Shown piece after piece: positions 17,705 to 25,675 of a stretch of 64,000 bases of DNA; positions within the stretch are counted from its first letter, which is position 1, and the number at the start of each line of letters is the position of its first letter. A model generated the notes under the pieces. That model saw only the letters and a program-made list of their open reading frames with translations, did no database searches and was not told where the DNA came from. Both the position numbers and the translations under genes were made by a program. Location of the stretch: positions 1,488,001 to 1,552,000 of the forward strand of contig NZ_JAHKSI010000001.1 of the NCBI RefSeq assembly GCF_019720915.1. Reading direction: 5' to 3'. This DNA comes from Alkalihalobacillus sp. TS-13 (GTDB taxonomy: Bacteria; Bacillota; Bacilli; Bacillales; Fictibacillaceae).

Positions 17705-18202
17705 TTATATCTTGATCTTGTTGCAATTGAGTTTAATCCATTCAAGATAATAGTTCAATAACCCCTGGGTTAAGAAATCGAATGAATCGGGTGCTTTTTC
17801 AAATAACCGCTGTACATCACCAATACACTTCCATTGATGTCCTGAAGCTTCATCATTAGCAGTTAATTCCCCTTCTTCCACTTCACATCTGAAAATAAAA
17901 CCTATTGAGTCTACAGGGCCTTGAATCGTCTGATAAACAAAAAATGGGGTTAACCCTTCAATTGTCGTACCATTATTAGAATAAACCTTTTGATTCGTCC
18001 CTTGTTTGATCTCCTTAATTTTCAATCCCGTTTCTTCGAATACCTCTCTATGCAGCGCATCTTCAATGGATTCATACTCTTCGATCCTTCCACCTGGTAA
18101 TTCTAATGCTCTTGGCTGATTCGGTTTATCTCTCATTTGGACTAAGATTTCTATTTCCGATCCCCTTTTCCTTTCTATAATGGCTCGGGCATTCACATAC
18201 AC
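17705..18202 (-). CDS. NUDIX hydrolase
   Basis: A 165-residue NUDIX protein. The full box GGRIEEYESIEDALHREVFE followed by ETGLKI matches GX5EX7REUXEEXGU (residues about 36-58). Substrate cannot be read from sequence. It lies 32 nt after the TetR gene in the same direction and so may be the third gene of the MBL-TetR-NUDIX unit. Confidence 0.85.
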   Translation of the reverse strand: MYVNARAIIERKRGSEIEILVQMRDKPNQPRALELPGGRIEEYESIEDALHREVFEETGLKIKEIKQGTNQKVYSNNGTTIEGLTPFFVYQTIQGPVDSIGFIFRCEVEEGELTANDEASGHQWKCIGDVQRLFEKAPDSFDFLTQGLLNYYLEWIKLNCNKIKI

Positions 18203-18234
18203 TACTTTTTCCCCCTTTGTAGGATGAAATGAAT

Positions 18235-18798
18235 TTATCGACCTATTCCTTTAATATACGTTTCAAGGATCGCATTCAAAGATTCGGTGAGATCGACTTC
18301 AAGATTGAATCCTCCTCTTTTCTCTAAATCGACCAACCCATGAAGGAGGCTTCTGATTCCTCTGATGATGTGGATCATCTCTTTTTCATTCAATGCGTAA
18401 ATGGTCAACGCTTCTTTCGTTAAATTAACAATTGATTCACCATAGAAGCGGACATTCTCAGCGGTTGGGTCAGGCGCCGATAACGACGCTTCATAAAACC
18501 CTGGATAACGATGAGCGAATGTTACATAGGCTTTTCCGATCTCCCTGATCTTTTCCTGCCCGTTTTCCTTATTTTCAGCCGCTTTATATAAATGCTCGTT
18601 AAAAAGCTTCAAAGCCTGAACAGCCATCGCTTGCTTTATGTCTTCCAAGCTTTTGAAATGATTGTATAGGGAAGGTGGTTTAATGGATAGCTCTCTTGCG
18701 ATATTTGCCATCGTTACAAAATCCATTCCTTCCAAGTCGGCGATTTCCAATGCTTTTTCCGTTATGATATCTTGATTCAATCGAGACCGAGTTGGCAT
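18235..18798 (-). CDS. TetR-family regulator
   Basis: A 187-residue TetR protein. The helix-turn-helix is FVTMANIARELSIKPPSLYN (residues about 27-46), and the C-terminal GLVDLEKRGGFNLEVDLTES fits the WHG-type ligand domain. It begins four bases after the stop of the MBL hydrolase gene and is thus cotranscribed with it. The twin palindrome in front of the MBL gene is its likely binding site, which would make the unit self-regulated. Confidence 0.88.
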   Translation of the reverse strand: MPTRSRLNQDIITEKALEIADLEGMDFVTMANIARELSIKPPSLYNHFKSLEDIKQAMAVQALKLFNEHLYKAAENKENGQEKIREIGKAYVTFAHRYPGFYEASLSAPDPTAENVRFYGESIVNLTKEALTIYALNEKEMIHIIRGIRSLLHGLVDLEKRGGFNLEVDLTESLNAILETYIKGIGR

Positions 18799-18802
18799 AT
18801 GT

Positions 18803-19516
18803 TCACACCACCGCTAATGATTTTTTTGCTGTTGAAATCGCCTGTTTCATTTCCTTTTCCGGGTTAATGAGTAGATTTCCATGACCTACCGCAAGAACGG
18901 AAGGTTTATTACTCAACAGACGTTCTGCCGAAACGATCGCAGCCTCTTTATTCCATGTAGCCATGGCTGGAAAAGGAAAACTCCAGCGCATATCACCTGA
19001 TACAGCTACGCCGCCTTTCGTTTGAAAGGCATCTCCAGCAATTAAACTGTTCGTCCTAACATCCAGGAACGCCATCATCCCAGGTGTATGACCTGGTGAA
19101 TGTATAGCTGTCAAAGAACCGATTTTGTCACCATCATGTAATAGAATATCCGGTGTTGTTTGAATGTTTTTCGGTACGCCGCCTCTGATCGGCAGATTCT
19201 CTTCTCCTTCTTCTAAAGAAACATCCCCTTTAAGAATCTTCAGTTCCCTTTCAGAGATCAGGATTTCGACATCGGAAAGTTCCTGTTTAAGGCCATCGAG
19301 CGCACCCACATGATCACTATGAGCATGGGTCAGCACAATTTTACGAATCGGCTTTCCTATATCACTTGCGGCTTTTAAAATTCCCTTTTTACTAAAAGGT
19401 AAAGCAGCGTCAATTAGTGTTAGAAACTTCTCTTCTTCAACCAAATAACAATTCACAGGGAAAAAATTCGGAAAGAAAGTAACCTGATAAACATCATTTA
19501 CTTTTGTTATTCTCAT
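18803..19516 (-). CDS. metallo-beta-lactamase fold hydrolase
   Basis: A 237-residue MBL-fold enzyme with HAHSDHVGALDGL (metal motif HxHxDH, residues 62-74), HSPGHTPGMMAFLD near 133, and GDAF near 160. The layout resembles small soluble hydrolases such as lactonases or YqjP-like enzymes. A paralogous fold is encoded at 56451. It is the first gene of the operon under the palindromic operators. A substrate that also binds the TetR protein would fit. Confidence 0.85.
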   Translation of the reverse strand: MRITKVNDVYQVTFFPNFFPVNCYLVEEEKFLTLIDAALPFSKKGILKAASDIGKPIRKIVLTHAHSDHVGALDGLKQELSDVEILISERELKILKGDVSLEEGEENLPIRGGVPKNIQTTPDILLHDGDKIGSLTAIHSPGHTPGMMAFLDVRTNSLIAGDAFQTKGGVAVSGDMRWSFPFPAMATWNKEAAIVSAERLLSNKPSVLAVGHGNLLINPEKEMKQAISTAKKSLAVV

Positions 19517-19529
19517 AAGAACTCCCCCA

Positions 19530-19570
19530 AACTAATGGTATTAGTTCAATTATAACTAATACCATTAGTT
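19530..19570. promoter_or_regulatory. twin palindromic operator for the TetR regulator
   Basis: Two 17-bp palindromes, AACTAATGGTATTAGTT (19530-19546) and AACTAATACCATTAGTT (19554-19570), are separated by seven bases. They are reverse complements of each other, so the whole block is also an inverted repeat. They lie 14 nt upstream of the MBL gene. Confidence 0.8.
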
Positions 19571-19576
19571 ATGCAA
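19549..19576 (-). promoter_or_regulatory. promoter of the MBL-TetR unit, overlapped by operators
   Basis: On the minus strand TTGCAT (19576-19571), 16 bases, TATAAT (19554-19549). One operator palindrome fills the spacer and the other covers the expected start point, so bound repressor would exclude polymerase. Confidence 0.7.
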
Positions 19577-19612
19577 GATATTTTTAGATGGAGATTTATC
19601 GTGTCGACCCTC

Positions 19613-20179
19613 CTACGTTAATTGTTTTGAAAAAATCGTCTTACTACTAGGGATTAGGTCTTCCATTCTTATTTCAACGACTCCTATCTCTGTAATCGTG
19701 CATTCTTTTGGTTCAAATCGGTCATGACAATAGTTTAGCGTCTTGCTCATTGCTTCATCGTCAAGTCCGATCGCATATGTGCAATGGGGAGTCCAATTTT
19801 CTGGAAGATACAGTTCATTAGCATAAGCGGTATACTCTTGAAAATCCTTATAAAATTGTTGATGTATATTGAATAATTGAGTGGTCATCGTTGGCGGTGC
19901 AAATACAACAGATGTTGGAAAATCTCCTGACGGTGGAAACACGGATAGACTTTCAAATTTGACCTTAAAGGAGGATAACTTATCCACTGCATTTTTAAAT
20001 GTTCGTATGTATTGTTCGATTGGTATTCCTGCATGGTAAACAGCTAAGGTAATATGAGGTCTTATTTCTTGAATGTCTGCCATTTTGGATGTAATCCCTT
20101 TGTTTTTCAACCCCTCCCAAATACTTTTCACATAACCTTCTGTATTTTCATCAAAAAATAATTCAACAGCATACTTCAA
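19613..20179 (-). CDS. 2'-5' RNA ligase family (2H phosphoesterase) protein
   Basis: A 188-residue protein with two H-x-T/S motifs, HITLAVYH near residue 46 and HCTYAIGL near residue 132, which define the 2H phosphoesterase/LigT fold that acts on cyclic or 2'-5' phosphodiesters. The TTG at 20179 is the likely start, with GAGAGGTGATG ahead. It follows the gene at 20200 by 20 nt on the same strand. Natural substrate unknown. Confidence 0.75.
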   Translation of the reverse strand: MKYAVELFFDENTEGYVKSIWEGLKNKGITSKMADIQEIRPHITLAVYHAGIPIEQYIRTFKNAVDKLSSFKVKFESLSVFPPSGDFPTSVVFAPPTMTTQLFNIHQQFYKDFQEYTAYANELYLPENWTPHCTYAIGLDDEAMSKTLNYCHDRFEPKECTITEIGVVEIRMEDLIPSSKTIFSKQLT

Positions 20180-20199
20180 TACATCACCTCTCCATTTGA

Positions 20200-20970
20200 T
20201 TATGAATCAACTTTTGGAAATCTACCATATTGCTTCAATGCGTTTTCTAAAAAACAAATGTCATAACCCGTTTTTTCGTTTAACTTTGCGACCCATTCTT
20301 CAATGGTGTTTGATTTTGGATCGTTGAATAAACCTTCACTGGTACTTAGAAAGCTCTCCCAGTTGTAAAATTCCCAATGGGCTGTTTCGGTTTTGTAAGG
20401 AACCCTACATTCCAATAATGGTTTTGGGTTTATTACATTTTGTGAGACTTCAGCTGCTTGCTTAAAATAATCCATTTCAATCGGTGTAATGTCATACACT
20501 TGATCAGAAACTTTACCATTCGGTCTATAGTAAAGAATTTCTATGTTCTTTCTACTCGGTCTTACCTGGATTTTTGCAGCTGGAAAAAAGCCACTAAGCT
20601 TTTCAGCTGTATAATCCTCAGATTTTGTATCAATTAGAATCGGTTTCAACCATTGGTCTCCTAAATCACACAAAAACCGATTGCCGAATTCATCCAGAGC
20701 CATCACTGCAACATGAGCTTCTTCAGTTCCTAGATCATGACCAATAGGGTATGCCTCAATCCCATCCATTTTAAATTCATCCAATAACCAGAGGGCAAGG
20801 TCAAAACAATTCCCTGTGATCCCATACTGCTCCCTATGCTCTTTCATTTGAGAAACATCTCGTTGCTTCTTTTTACTTCCCTTATTGTAAACCCATATTT
20901 TCGTTAACGTTTCCATTGGGAAACTATCAAATTTCCTCCAGGTAGAAAGAATATCTTTCGGTGGCAACAT
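20200..20970 (-). CDS. papain-fold/arylamine N-acetyltransferase-like protein, function unknown
   Basis: A 256-residue soluble protein I cannot name exactly. A possible Cys-His-Asp triad is visible: cysteine in GITGNCFDLALWLLDE near residue 54, histidine in EEAHVAVMALDE near 86, and aspartate in RFLCDLGDQW near 103. The order and spacing fit transglutaminase-like or arylamine N-acetyltransferase-like folds. It may be an acyltransferase or peptidase. It is upstream of the 2H phosphoesterase gene with a 20 nt gap. Confidence 0.55.
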   Translation of the reverse strand: MLPPKDILSTWRKFDSFPMETLTKIWVYNKGSKKKQRDVSQMKEHREQYGITGNCFDLALWLLDEFKMDGIEAYPIGHDLGTEEAHVAVMALDEFGNRFLCDLGDQWLKPILIDTKSEDYTAEKLSGFFPAAKIQVRPSRKNIEILYYRPNGKVSDQVYDITPIEMDYFKQAAEVSQNVINPKPLLECRVPYKTETAHWEFYNWESFLSTSEGLFNDPKSNTIEEWVAKLNEKTGYDICFLENALKQYGRFPKVDS

Positions 20971-21042
20971 ACTCGAATAACACTCCTTTTAAACTTCTCT
21001 AATTGAGGAAATCAACGCAAAGATTATTATGTATTATTTCTT

Positions 21043-21249
21043 TCATTTGTTCACCTGGTTCAGGTTAGCTTTCTTTTGAGATTTCCAGGTGAGCATCATA
21101 CAAGGGACACCTGCCATCATACTGGCTATAAAACTCCAAAGAATATAACGCCATTCTCCAGTAAAAAAGGCTACTCCAATAAAAAATACTAACTGTCCTA
21201 CAAGTGCACACCAAGAAGCTACCCATGCCAGTGTTAAGTTTTCTTTCAT
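21043..21249 (-). CDS. small two-helix membrane protein
   Basis: A 68-residue protein with two transmembrane segments (LVGQLVFFIGVAFFTG and ILWSFIASMMAGVPCMMLTW) and a basic tail ending QKKANLNQVNK. The start has GAGGTGAGATT ahead. I do not recognise a family. It stands alone between the hypothetical protein and the ferritin-cupin gene. Confidence 0.65.
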   Translation of the reverse strand: MKENLTLAWVASWCALVGQLVFFIGVAFFTGEWRYILWSFIASMMAGVPCMMLTWKSQKKANLNQVNK

Positions 21250-21381
21250 AATCTCACCTCTAATGACTCATATAGGAACTTCAATACCAATTATTTCAAA
21301 TAAATGGTGTTTACTCAATCTTTTTTCCAGTGTTTTTTGGATTCATTCAACTACAACCTTATTTGCCCTTTATCATAGAAG

Positions 21382-21408
21382 AAAGCTGGAGAGCGAATCC
21401 CCAGCTTC
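21382..21408 (-). terminator. terminator of the ferritin-cupin gene
   Basis: AAGCTGG and CCAGCTT arms flank a loop of about 11 nt. They lie about 22 nt after the stop on the minus strand, and the tail is only moderately T-rich. Confidence 0.5.
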
Positions 21409-21430
21409 ATTTCTTTCTATTAAGTTTTAA

Positions 21431-22339
21431 CTAGTGGTTTTCTTCAGCTGTCATTACGTCTGCTTTCGTTACGTGGACCGTACCAAATGGATGCTCAGGC
21501 GGCGCATAGATCGTATACAGTTTAAGTGGTTTTCTTCCCGTATTCGTTAAATTATGCCATTTACCAGCTGGCACCATGATGGCATAATCATCATAAACCC
21601 TCTCTTCAAAATCCAATTGGTCTTCGCTATCGCCCATTTGAACCAAACCTTGCCCCTGTTCAATACGTAAGAATTGATCGACCGTAGGATGAACTTCTAA
21701 ACCGATGTCTTCTCCGACACCGATACTCATCAAGGTAACTTGCAAATTATTCCCTGTCCATAAAGCTGTTCGAAACGTATTGTTTTGCTGAGTAGCATCC
21801 TCAATATTCACCACAAACGGTTCTGTTCCATAATCCTTTAACTGAATGCGGTTATTTTTCTTTGAAAGAAAGCCAATACGTCTTACATGTTCCATCTCGT
21901 CATGACAAACCCGATAAAATACATTGTGAAATGGTGAATATTGAGTAAGTATATAATTCTTACGCCCTTCTTCATGATTCTCTAACTCTGCTTCGTATGC
22001 TTTTTGTAATCCCTCTCTATAAGTGGTGAACGGAACTTGGTCGATTTCATAGTCAGGCTGTTTACCAGTCAGCACGCTATACAGATTCGTGAATTGTTTC
22101 AAGTGCGCTTTTTCATCTTCCAAAGAATGAAGAATGACATTTTTATCGTTTTGATTCGGAGCAACATTTGCTAATCGGCTATAAAGATCAATCGTTTCAG
22201 CTTTTCCTTTTATACCAGTATGGATCGCTTCTACAATTTGTTGGCCGTTCCCTTGAGGGGTTCTTTGCATCAAGGAAGCGTTATTCATCTGGGTGTTCAT
22301 ATAACCTGGATACTGGAGCATATTTTGAGCATAGTACAT
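21431..22339 (-). CDS. ferritin-like plus cupin fusion protein
   Basis: A 302-residue two-domain protein. Residues about 30-165 form a ferritin-like four-helix part with E (AETIDLYSRLA), SLEDEKAHLKQF, and HDEMEHVRRIG as candidate metal ligands. Residues about 190-290 form a cupin with LEVHPTVDQFLRIEQGQG and VPAGKWHNLTN carrying the His/Glu set. The last part, YAPPEHPFGTVHVTKADV, is typical of a widespread bacillar cupin usually found alone. The N-terminal stretch is Asn/Gln/Met rich, as in spore-coat-associated proteins. Function unknown; metal-dependent and perhaps sporulation-linked. Confidence 0.75.
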   Translation of the reverse strand: MYYAQNMLQYPGYMNTQMNNASLMQRTPQGNGQQIVEAIHTGIKGKAETIDLYSRLANVAPNQNDKNVILHSLEDEKAHLKQFTNLYSVLTGKQPDYEIDQVPFTTYREGLQKAYEAELENHEEGRKNYILTQYSPFHNVFYRVCHDEMEHVRRIGFLSKKNNRIQLKDYGTEPFVVNIEDATQQNNTFRTALWTGNNLQVTLMSIGVGEDIGLEVHPTVDQFLRIEQGQGLVQMGDSEDQLDFEERVYDDYAIMVPAGKWHNLTNTGRKPLKLYTIYAPPEHPFGTVHVTKADVMTAEENH

Positions 22340-22436
22340 TTAACTCATTCCCTCACAGATATTTAAATATCCTATGCACTATGCCTAGAGAATGTACTTC
22401 ACGATCTTAAGCACCTGTCAGCTCATTAGGTTATAC

Positions 22437-22929
22437 TCATACCTTTCTCCACACTTGATCCAATTTATCAGCATAGAACCGAATTGCTTTCTCATATTTC
22501 TTTATTTCAGGGTCTGTTGTGGTTTCGATTAAGCTTTTCAGAAGCAATTCCATAGCGGTTTCATGCTCGTTAAGGTTATGCAAGGTCATGGAATAGAAAA
22601 CTTGGAGTGCTCTGTTCTCCGGGAATGATTTCATCCCTTTTTCAAAAATGGTTTGAGATTTTTCATAGTCTCCTAGCGTGCGATATGTACTTCCCAATCC
22701 TAATAAGGCTCCTTCCAGGTCTTCTCCTGAGAGTCCAGTTTCGATCGCCTTTTCATAAAAAGGAACGGCCTTTGCTTGGCTTTCCTAGTATGTCGAAGCT
22801 CCATGCACACTGGTAGTTGATGACCGGATCATCCGGATGGTTTTTCACCAATTCTACAAGAAGGCGATTTGATTCCACCTTCTGGTCTTCTTTGCGCAAA
22901 TTAACGGCTCGTTTTAGTTCTTTTTCCAT
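22437..22929 (-). pseudogene. TPR-repeat protein with a one-base frameshift
   Basis: The first part (start ATG 22929, with GGGAAG upstream) reads MEKELKRAVNLRKEDQK and NYQCAWSFDILGKPSK. The second part continues in another frame as KAVPFYEKAIETG, then LGSTYRTLGDYEKSQTIFEK to the stop at 22437. One extra base in the run near 22785-22795 explains the break. Whole, it would be about 160 residues with two to three TPR units, a known small bacillar protein. It may be a true mutation or an assembly error. It overlaps no other gene once the ATG at 22929 is used. Confidence 0.7.
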
Positions 22930-22943
22930 GCAATCTTCCCGCT

Positions 22944-23489
22944 CTATTTCCATATTTTTCTGTATTTCTTTTTATATTTTTCATCTTCAACGGTCTCAAT
23001 CAAGGTCATGGCTGTCTGTTTGATTTCCTCATCTCCAAGTTCTTCATATAAATGCTTTAGGTTTTGGAGGATATCCGAACGGATCAGGGTATAGTTCTTT
23101 TCATCCAAACAGTTATGAAAACGATGCACCAAATGATGGATGACCATCTCTTTTTGTGCGGGTCCCGCGAGCCCTAATCTCCAGATTGATTGCAGGCTGT
23201 GTCTTGCGGTGACGAATTTTTCATCCTTAGTTACAGCCCAAAGCGCCGGGAAATCATCAAGCATCCGATTTTCAGGATCGCTTTTCGCTAAATTGGCAAG
23301 AAACTGAGCGGCTCTCGATCGTTGATGGTTGTCCGGGTGTGTCAAATCTTCTTTCAACTCGTCCCAGACCTCATACGCCCAGTCGACTTCCTGCTTGGTA
23401 GCCTCAAGGATTTTTTGGTACGCGTCATATTGTACTTGTTTATCCATTGATTGCAGGTTTTCGAATTGTGTTTGGATGTGGTTTTCCAT
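22944..23489 (-). CDS. HEAT-like helical repeat protein
   Basis: A 181-residue all-helical soluble protein. Segments such as SRAAQFLANLAKSDPENRML and TARHSLQSIWRLGL look like HEAT/Armadillo-type units. The ATG at 23489 has GAGGTGA five bases upstream. A GTG three codons earlier overlaps that ribosome site and is less likely. It is just upstream of the TPR gene. Both are protein-binding folds of unknown role. Confidence 0.6.
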   Translation of the reverse strand: MENHIQTQFENLQSMDKQVQYDAYQKILEATKQEVDWAYEVWDELKEDLTHPDNHQRSRAAQFLANLAKSDPENRMLDDFPALWAVTKDEKFVTARHSLQSIWRLGLAGPAQKEMVIHHLVHRFHNCLDEKNYTLIRSDILQNLKHLYEELGDEEIKQTAMTLIETVEDEKYKKKYRKIWK

Positions 23490-23561
23490 TTGTATCACCT
23501 CTTGATGAATATACTTCGATAGCCTTAAAACTGCCTCCTTCTTTTATAGAGCGGTTTTCAT

Positions 23562-23894
23562 TTATAAATAACGGATGTCGAGGATGTCTTGCAGTTTGAG
23601 GTCATGCCGGTCACCGAATTCATCGACAATCCGCAATTCTTTCCTGACGGGGTCGGCGTAATGAATGTCACCGACGAGAATACGGTATTCAAAATTGTCA
23701 AAATAGACGAAGGATAGCGTCTGGCTATACGCCATCGCCTCGTGGATGATTTCATTCATTTCTTCAAGTTTCTGTTCATCGAGCTCTGGTTTCTTCTTCA
23801 CGCGATCTTCTTCCTTCCAATCCCTGAGCAGCTTCACATGATCCGGAAGCATCATCGCTGTCCATTTGATGTTGCCGCGATCACGAATTCCCAT
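23562..23894 (-). CDS. YolD-like protein
   Basis: A 110-residue YolD-family protein with RGNIKWTAMMLPDHVKLLRD near the start and IHYADPVRKELRIVDEFGD in the second half. YolD-like genes regularly sit just after Y-family polymerase genes in bacilli (yqjW-yqzH/yolD-uvrX pattern) and are thought to act with them. It starts 17 nt after the polymerase stop, so both belong to one SOS operon. Confidence 0.82.
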   Translation of the reverse strand: MGIRDRGNIKWTAMMLPDHVKLLRDWKEEDRVKKKPELDEQKLEEMNEIIHEAMAYSQTLSFVYFDNFEYRILVGDIHYADPVRKELRIVDEFGDRHDLKLQDILDIRYL

Positions 23895-23911
23895 ATAGCT
23901 GACACTCCTTT

Positions 23912-25174
23912 CTACGCTTTATGTCCACCGACAAGACGGCTGCGATGTCTTGCGGTTCCAGCTGGTGTGTATGATACTGCACGTAAAAGGGAGTCCCCGC
24001 CGTACTTTTCGCGGATCTGGTCCATCGTGTAGCCGAGGATCCGCTTTTTCGGACGGTCGAGCTCGAACAGGGAAAGCTGCATCTCATCATCCGGACAAAC
24101 ATTCGAAAGGGTGATTGAAAGCTTACGGACGGTCTCACCTGTATAAAATTCATCAAACAACTCAAGGCAAACGCGATAGATGTCCATCGTGATGTTCGTC
24201 GGCTCGGCAATCGTCCGTGACCGATGGAATCCGCCGCCGGCTTCATCTTTACTGTAACCGACACCGAGGCTGATCGTACGGCCCGCCTTGCGTGCTGTCC
24301 TTGCACGCCTGCCGACCTCTTCACACATTTCGAGGATGACGTGCTGCACTTCTTTGCGGTCTTTATAGTCACGGAGCAGAATTTGGCCTTTTCCATAACT
24401 GATCTGTCCTTGCATGATTGGAGCACCGATTTCTGAGAGATCCACACCCCATGTATGATAATAAAGCTGGTTACCCATAACACCGAATTTCTTTTCAAGC
24501 ATCTTCAATGGATAGTGCGCAAGCTGCCCGACAGACATGATGCCCATCCGGTTCAACGTTCGCTCTAAACGCGGACCGATTCCCCACATATTGCTGAGCG
24601 GAGAAACCTTCCACAGCTTCCGTTCCACGTCGTCATACGTCCACTCTGCAATCCCTTTTTTCTTCGCTTCAAGATCAAGGCAGATTTTCGAGAGCAGCAT
24701 GTTCGGTCCGATTCCGATGGCACATGGCAGGCCGTATTTTTCCCAGATCTCTTCCCGGATCCGGCGCGCAACCTCCCATCCATCTCCCCAAAGGCGTTCG
24801 GTTCCATCGACCTGAAGGAAACTTTCGTCAACGCTGTACGTATGGATGGAATCTTTCGGTACGTATCGGTTGAACAAACGTGTCAGATCAGTCGAACGTC
24901 TTAGGTATAAGCGCATCTGTGCATTGACGACATGGATGCGCCGATCATCGGGTACCTCGAACAACCGGCTCCCTGTACGAATCCCGAATTCCTTCTTCAT
25001 CATCGGAGAGGCTGCGAGCACGACACTTCCCTGTCGTTCCGTATTTCCTACGACAACAAGATAGCATGTCAAGGGATCGAGTCCCATTTCTACCGCACTG
25101 CAGCTTGCGAAAAAGCTTTTCATATCAATACAAAGGATCGTTCGTTTTTTAAAGGTCGAATAATCAATCTCCAT
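23912..25174 (-). CDS. Y-family DNA polymerase (UvrX/YqjW type)
   Basis: A 420-residue translesion polymerase of the ImpB/MucB/SamB group. Catalytic carboxylates sit in CIDMKSFFASC (residues 15-25) and YSVDESFLQVDG near residue 113. The following WGIGPRLERTLNRMG is the helix-hairpin-helix of the thumb, and the last 120 residues are the little-finger domain. AGGAGTGACTGAGG precedes the ATG. Two LexA-type boxes lie 20-70 nt upstream, which implies induction by DNA damage. Confidence 0.9.
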   Translation of the reverse strand: MEIDYSTFKKRTILCIDMKSFFASCSAVEMGLDPLTCYLVVVGNTERQGSVVLAASPMMKKEFGIRTGSRLFEVPDDRRIHVVNAQMRLYLRRSTDLTRLFNRYVPKDSIHTYSVDESFLQVDGTERLWGDGWEVARRIREEIWEKYGLPCAIGIGPNMLLSKICLDLEAKKKGIAEWTYDDVERKLWKVSPLSNMWGIGPRLERTLNRMGIMSVGQLAHYPLKMLEKKFGVMGNQLYYHTWGVDLSEIGAPIMQGQISYGKGQILLRDYKDRKEVQHVILEMCEEVGRRARTARKAGRTISLGVGYSKDEAGGGFHRSRTIAEPTNITMDIYRVCLELFDEFYTGETVRKLSITLSNVCPDDEMQLSLFELDRPKKRILGYTMDQIREKYGGDSLLRAVSYTPAGTARHRSRLVGGHKA

Positions 25175-25193
25175 CCTCAGTCACTCCTAACAA

Positions 25194-25205
25194 GAACGTT
25201 TGTTC
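25194..25205. promoter_or_regulatory. LexA (SOS) box 1
   Basis: GAACGTTTGTTC matches the core GAAC-N4-GTTC of the Bacillus SOS box, 20 nt upstream of the polymerase start. Confidence 0.65.
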
Positions 25206-25228
25206 TATATCTTATGTCTTATTGTAAG

Positions 25229-25242
25229 CGAATATACGTTCG
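25229..25242. promoter_or_regulatory. LexA (SOS) box 2
   Basis: CGAATATACGTTCG differs at one base from the consensus CGAAC-N4-GTTCG. It is 55 nt upstream of the polymerase start. Confidence 0.6.
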
Positions 25243-25437
25243 CTTTCCACTGGAAATTTTCACCGAGGACCTATTTTTTGTAAAATAAATTGCGTTGGAT
25301 AGGGTTATAGACCTAGAGAGCACCGATAAAATCCACCTGTACACGAACAAAAAACGCTGTACCAGGTACACCGTTTTCGAGTAACGTAATCGAAATATTA
25401 AGGTCGTGAGGATTTAAACCAAAAAAACTTTAAAATT

Positions 25438-25620
25438 TAACGGACACGAGAGACCTTATTTGATCCAAAACACCATATTTTTAAAAATAACGGACACCAG
25501 AGACCTTAATTCCCGAAAACAAAGAAAAAATGAGAGGTCTGTTCACAGATAAGGGCTCTGATGTCCGCTAATCTTAGGAAACAGCCCTTTTTGTAACAAA
25601 TAAGAGCGCTGGTGTCCACT
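25438..25620. repeat. CGGACAC / AGAGACCTTA short repeat cluster 1
   Basis: AACGGACAC-N-AGAGACCTTA occurs at about 25438 and 25490. Degenerate inverted forms (GGGCTCTGATGTCCGCTAA near 25565 and GCGCTGGTGTCCACTAA near 25605) follow. The same motif recurs at 58501-58800. The segment fills the gap between the SOS polymerase and glcF and has no gene. Nearby, GCTGTACCAGGTACACCG at 25352 forms a further small palindrome. Confidence 0.65.
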
Positions 25621-25675
25621 AATTTTCAATGGTTCACCAGCAAAGCCCAACCTTAAGGCTTTTTGAGATTCTTCT

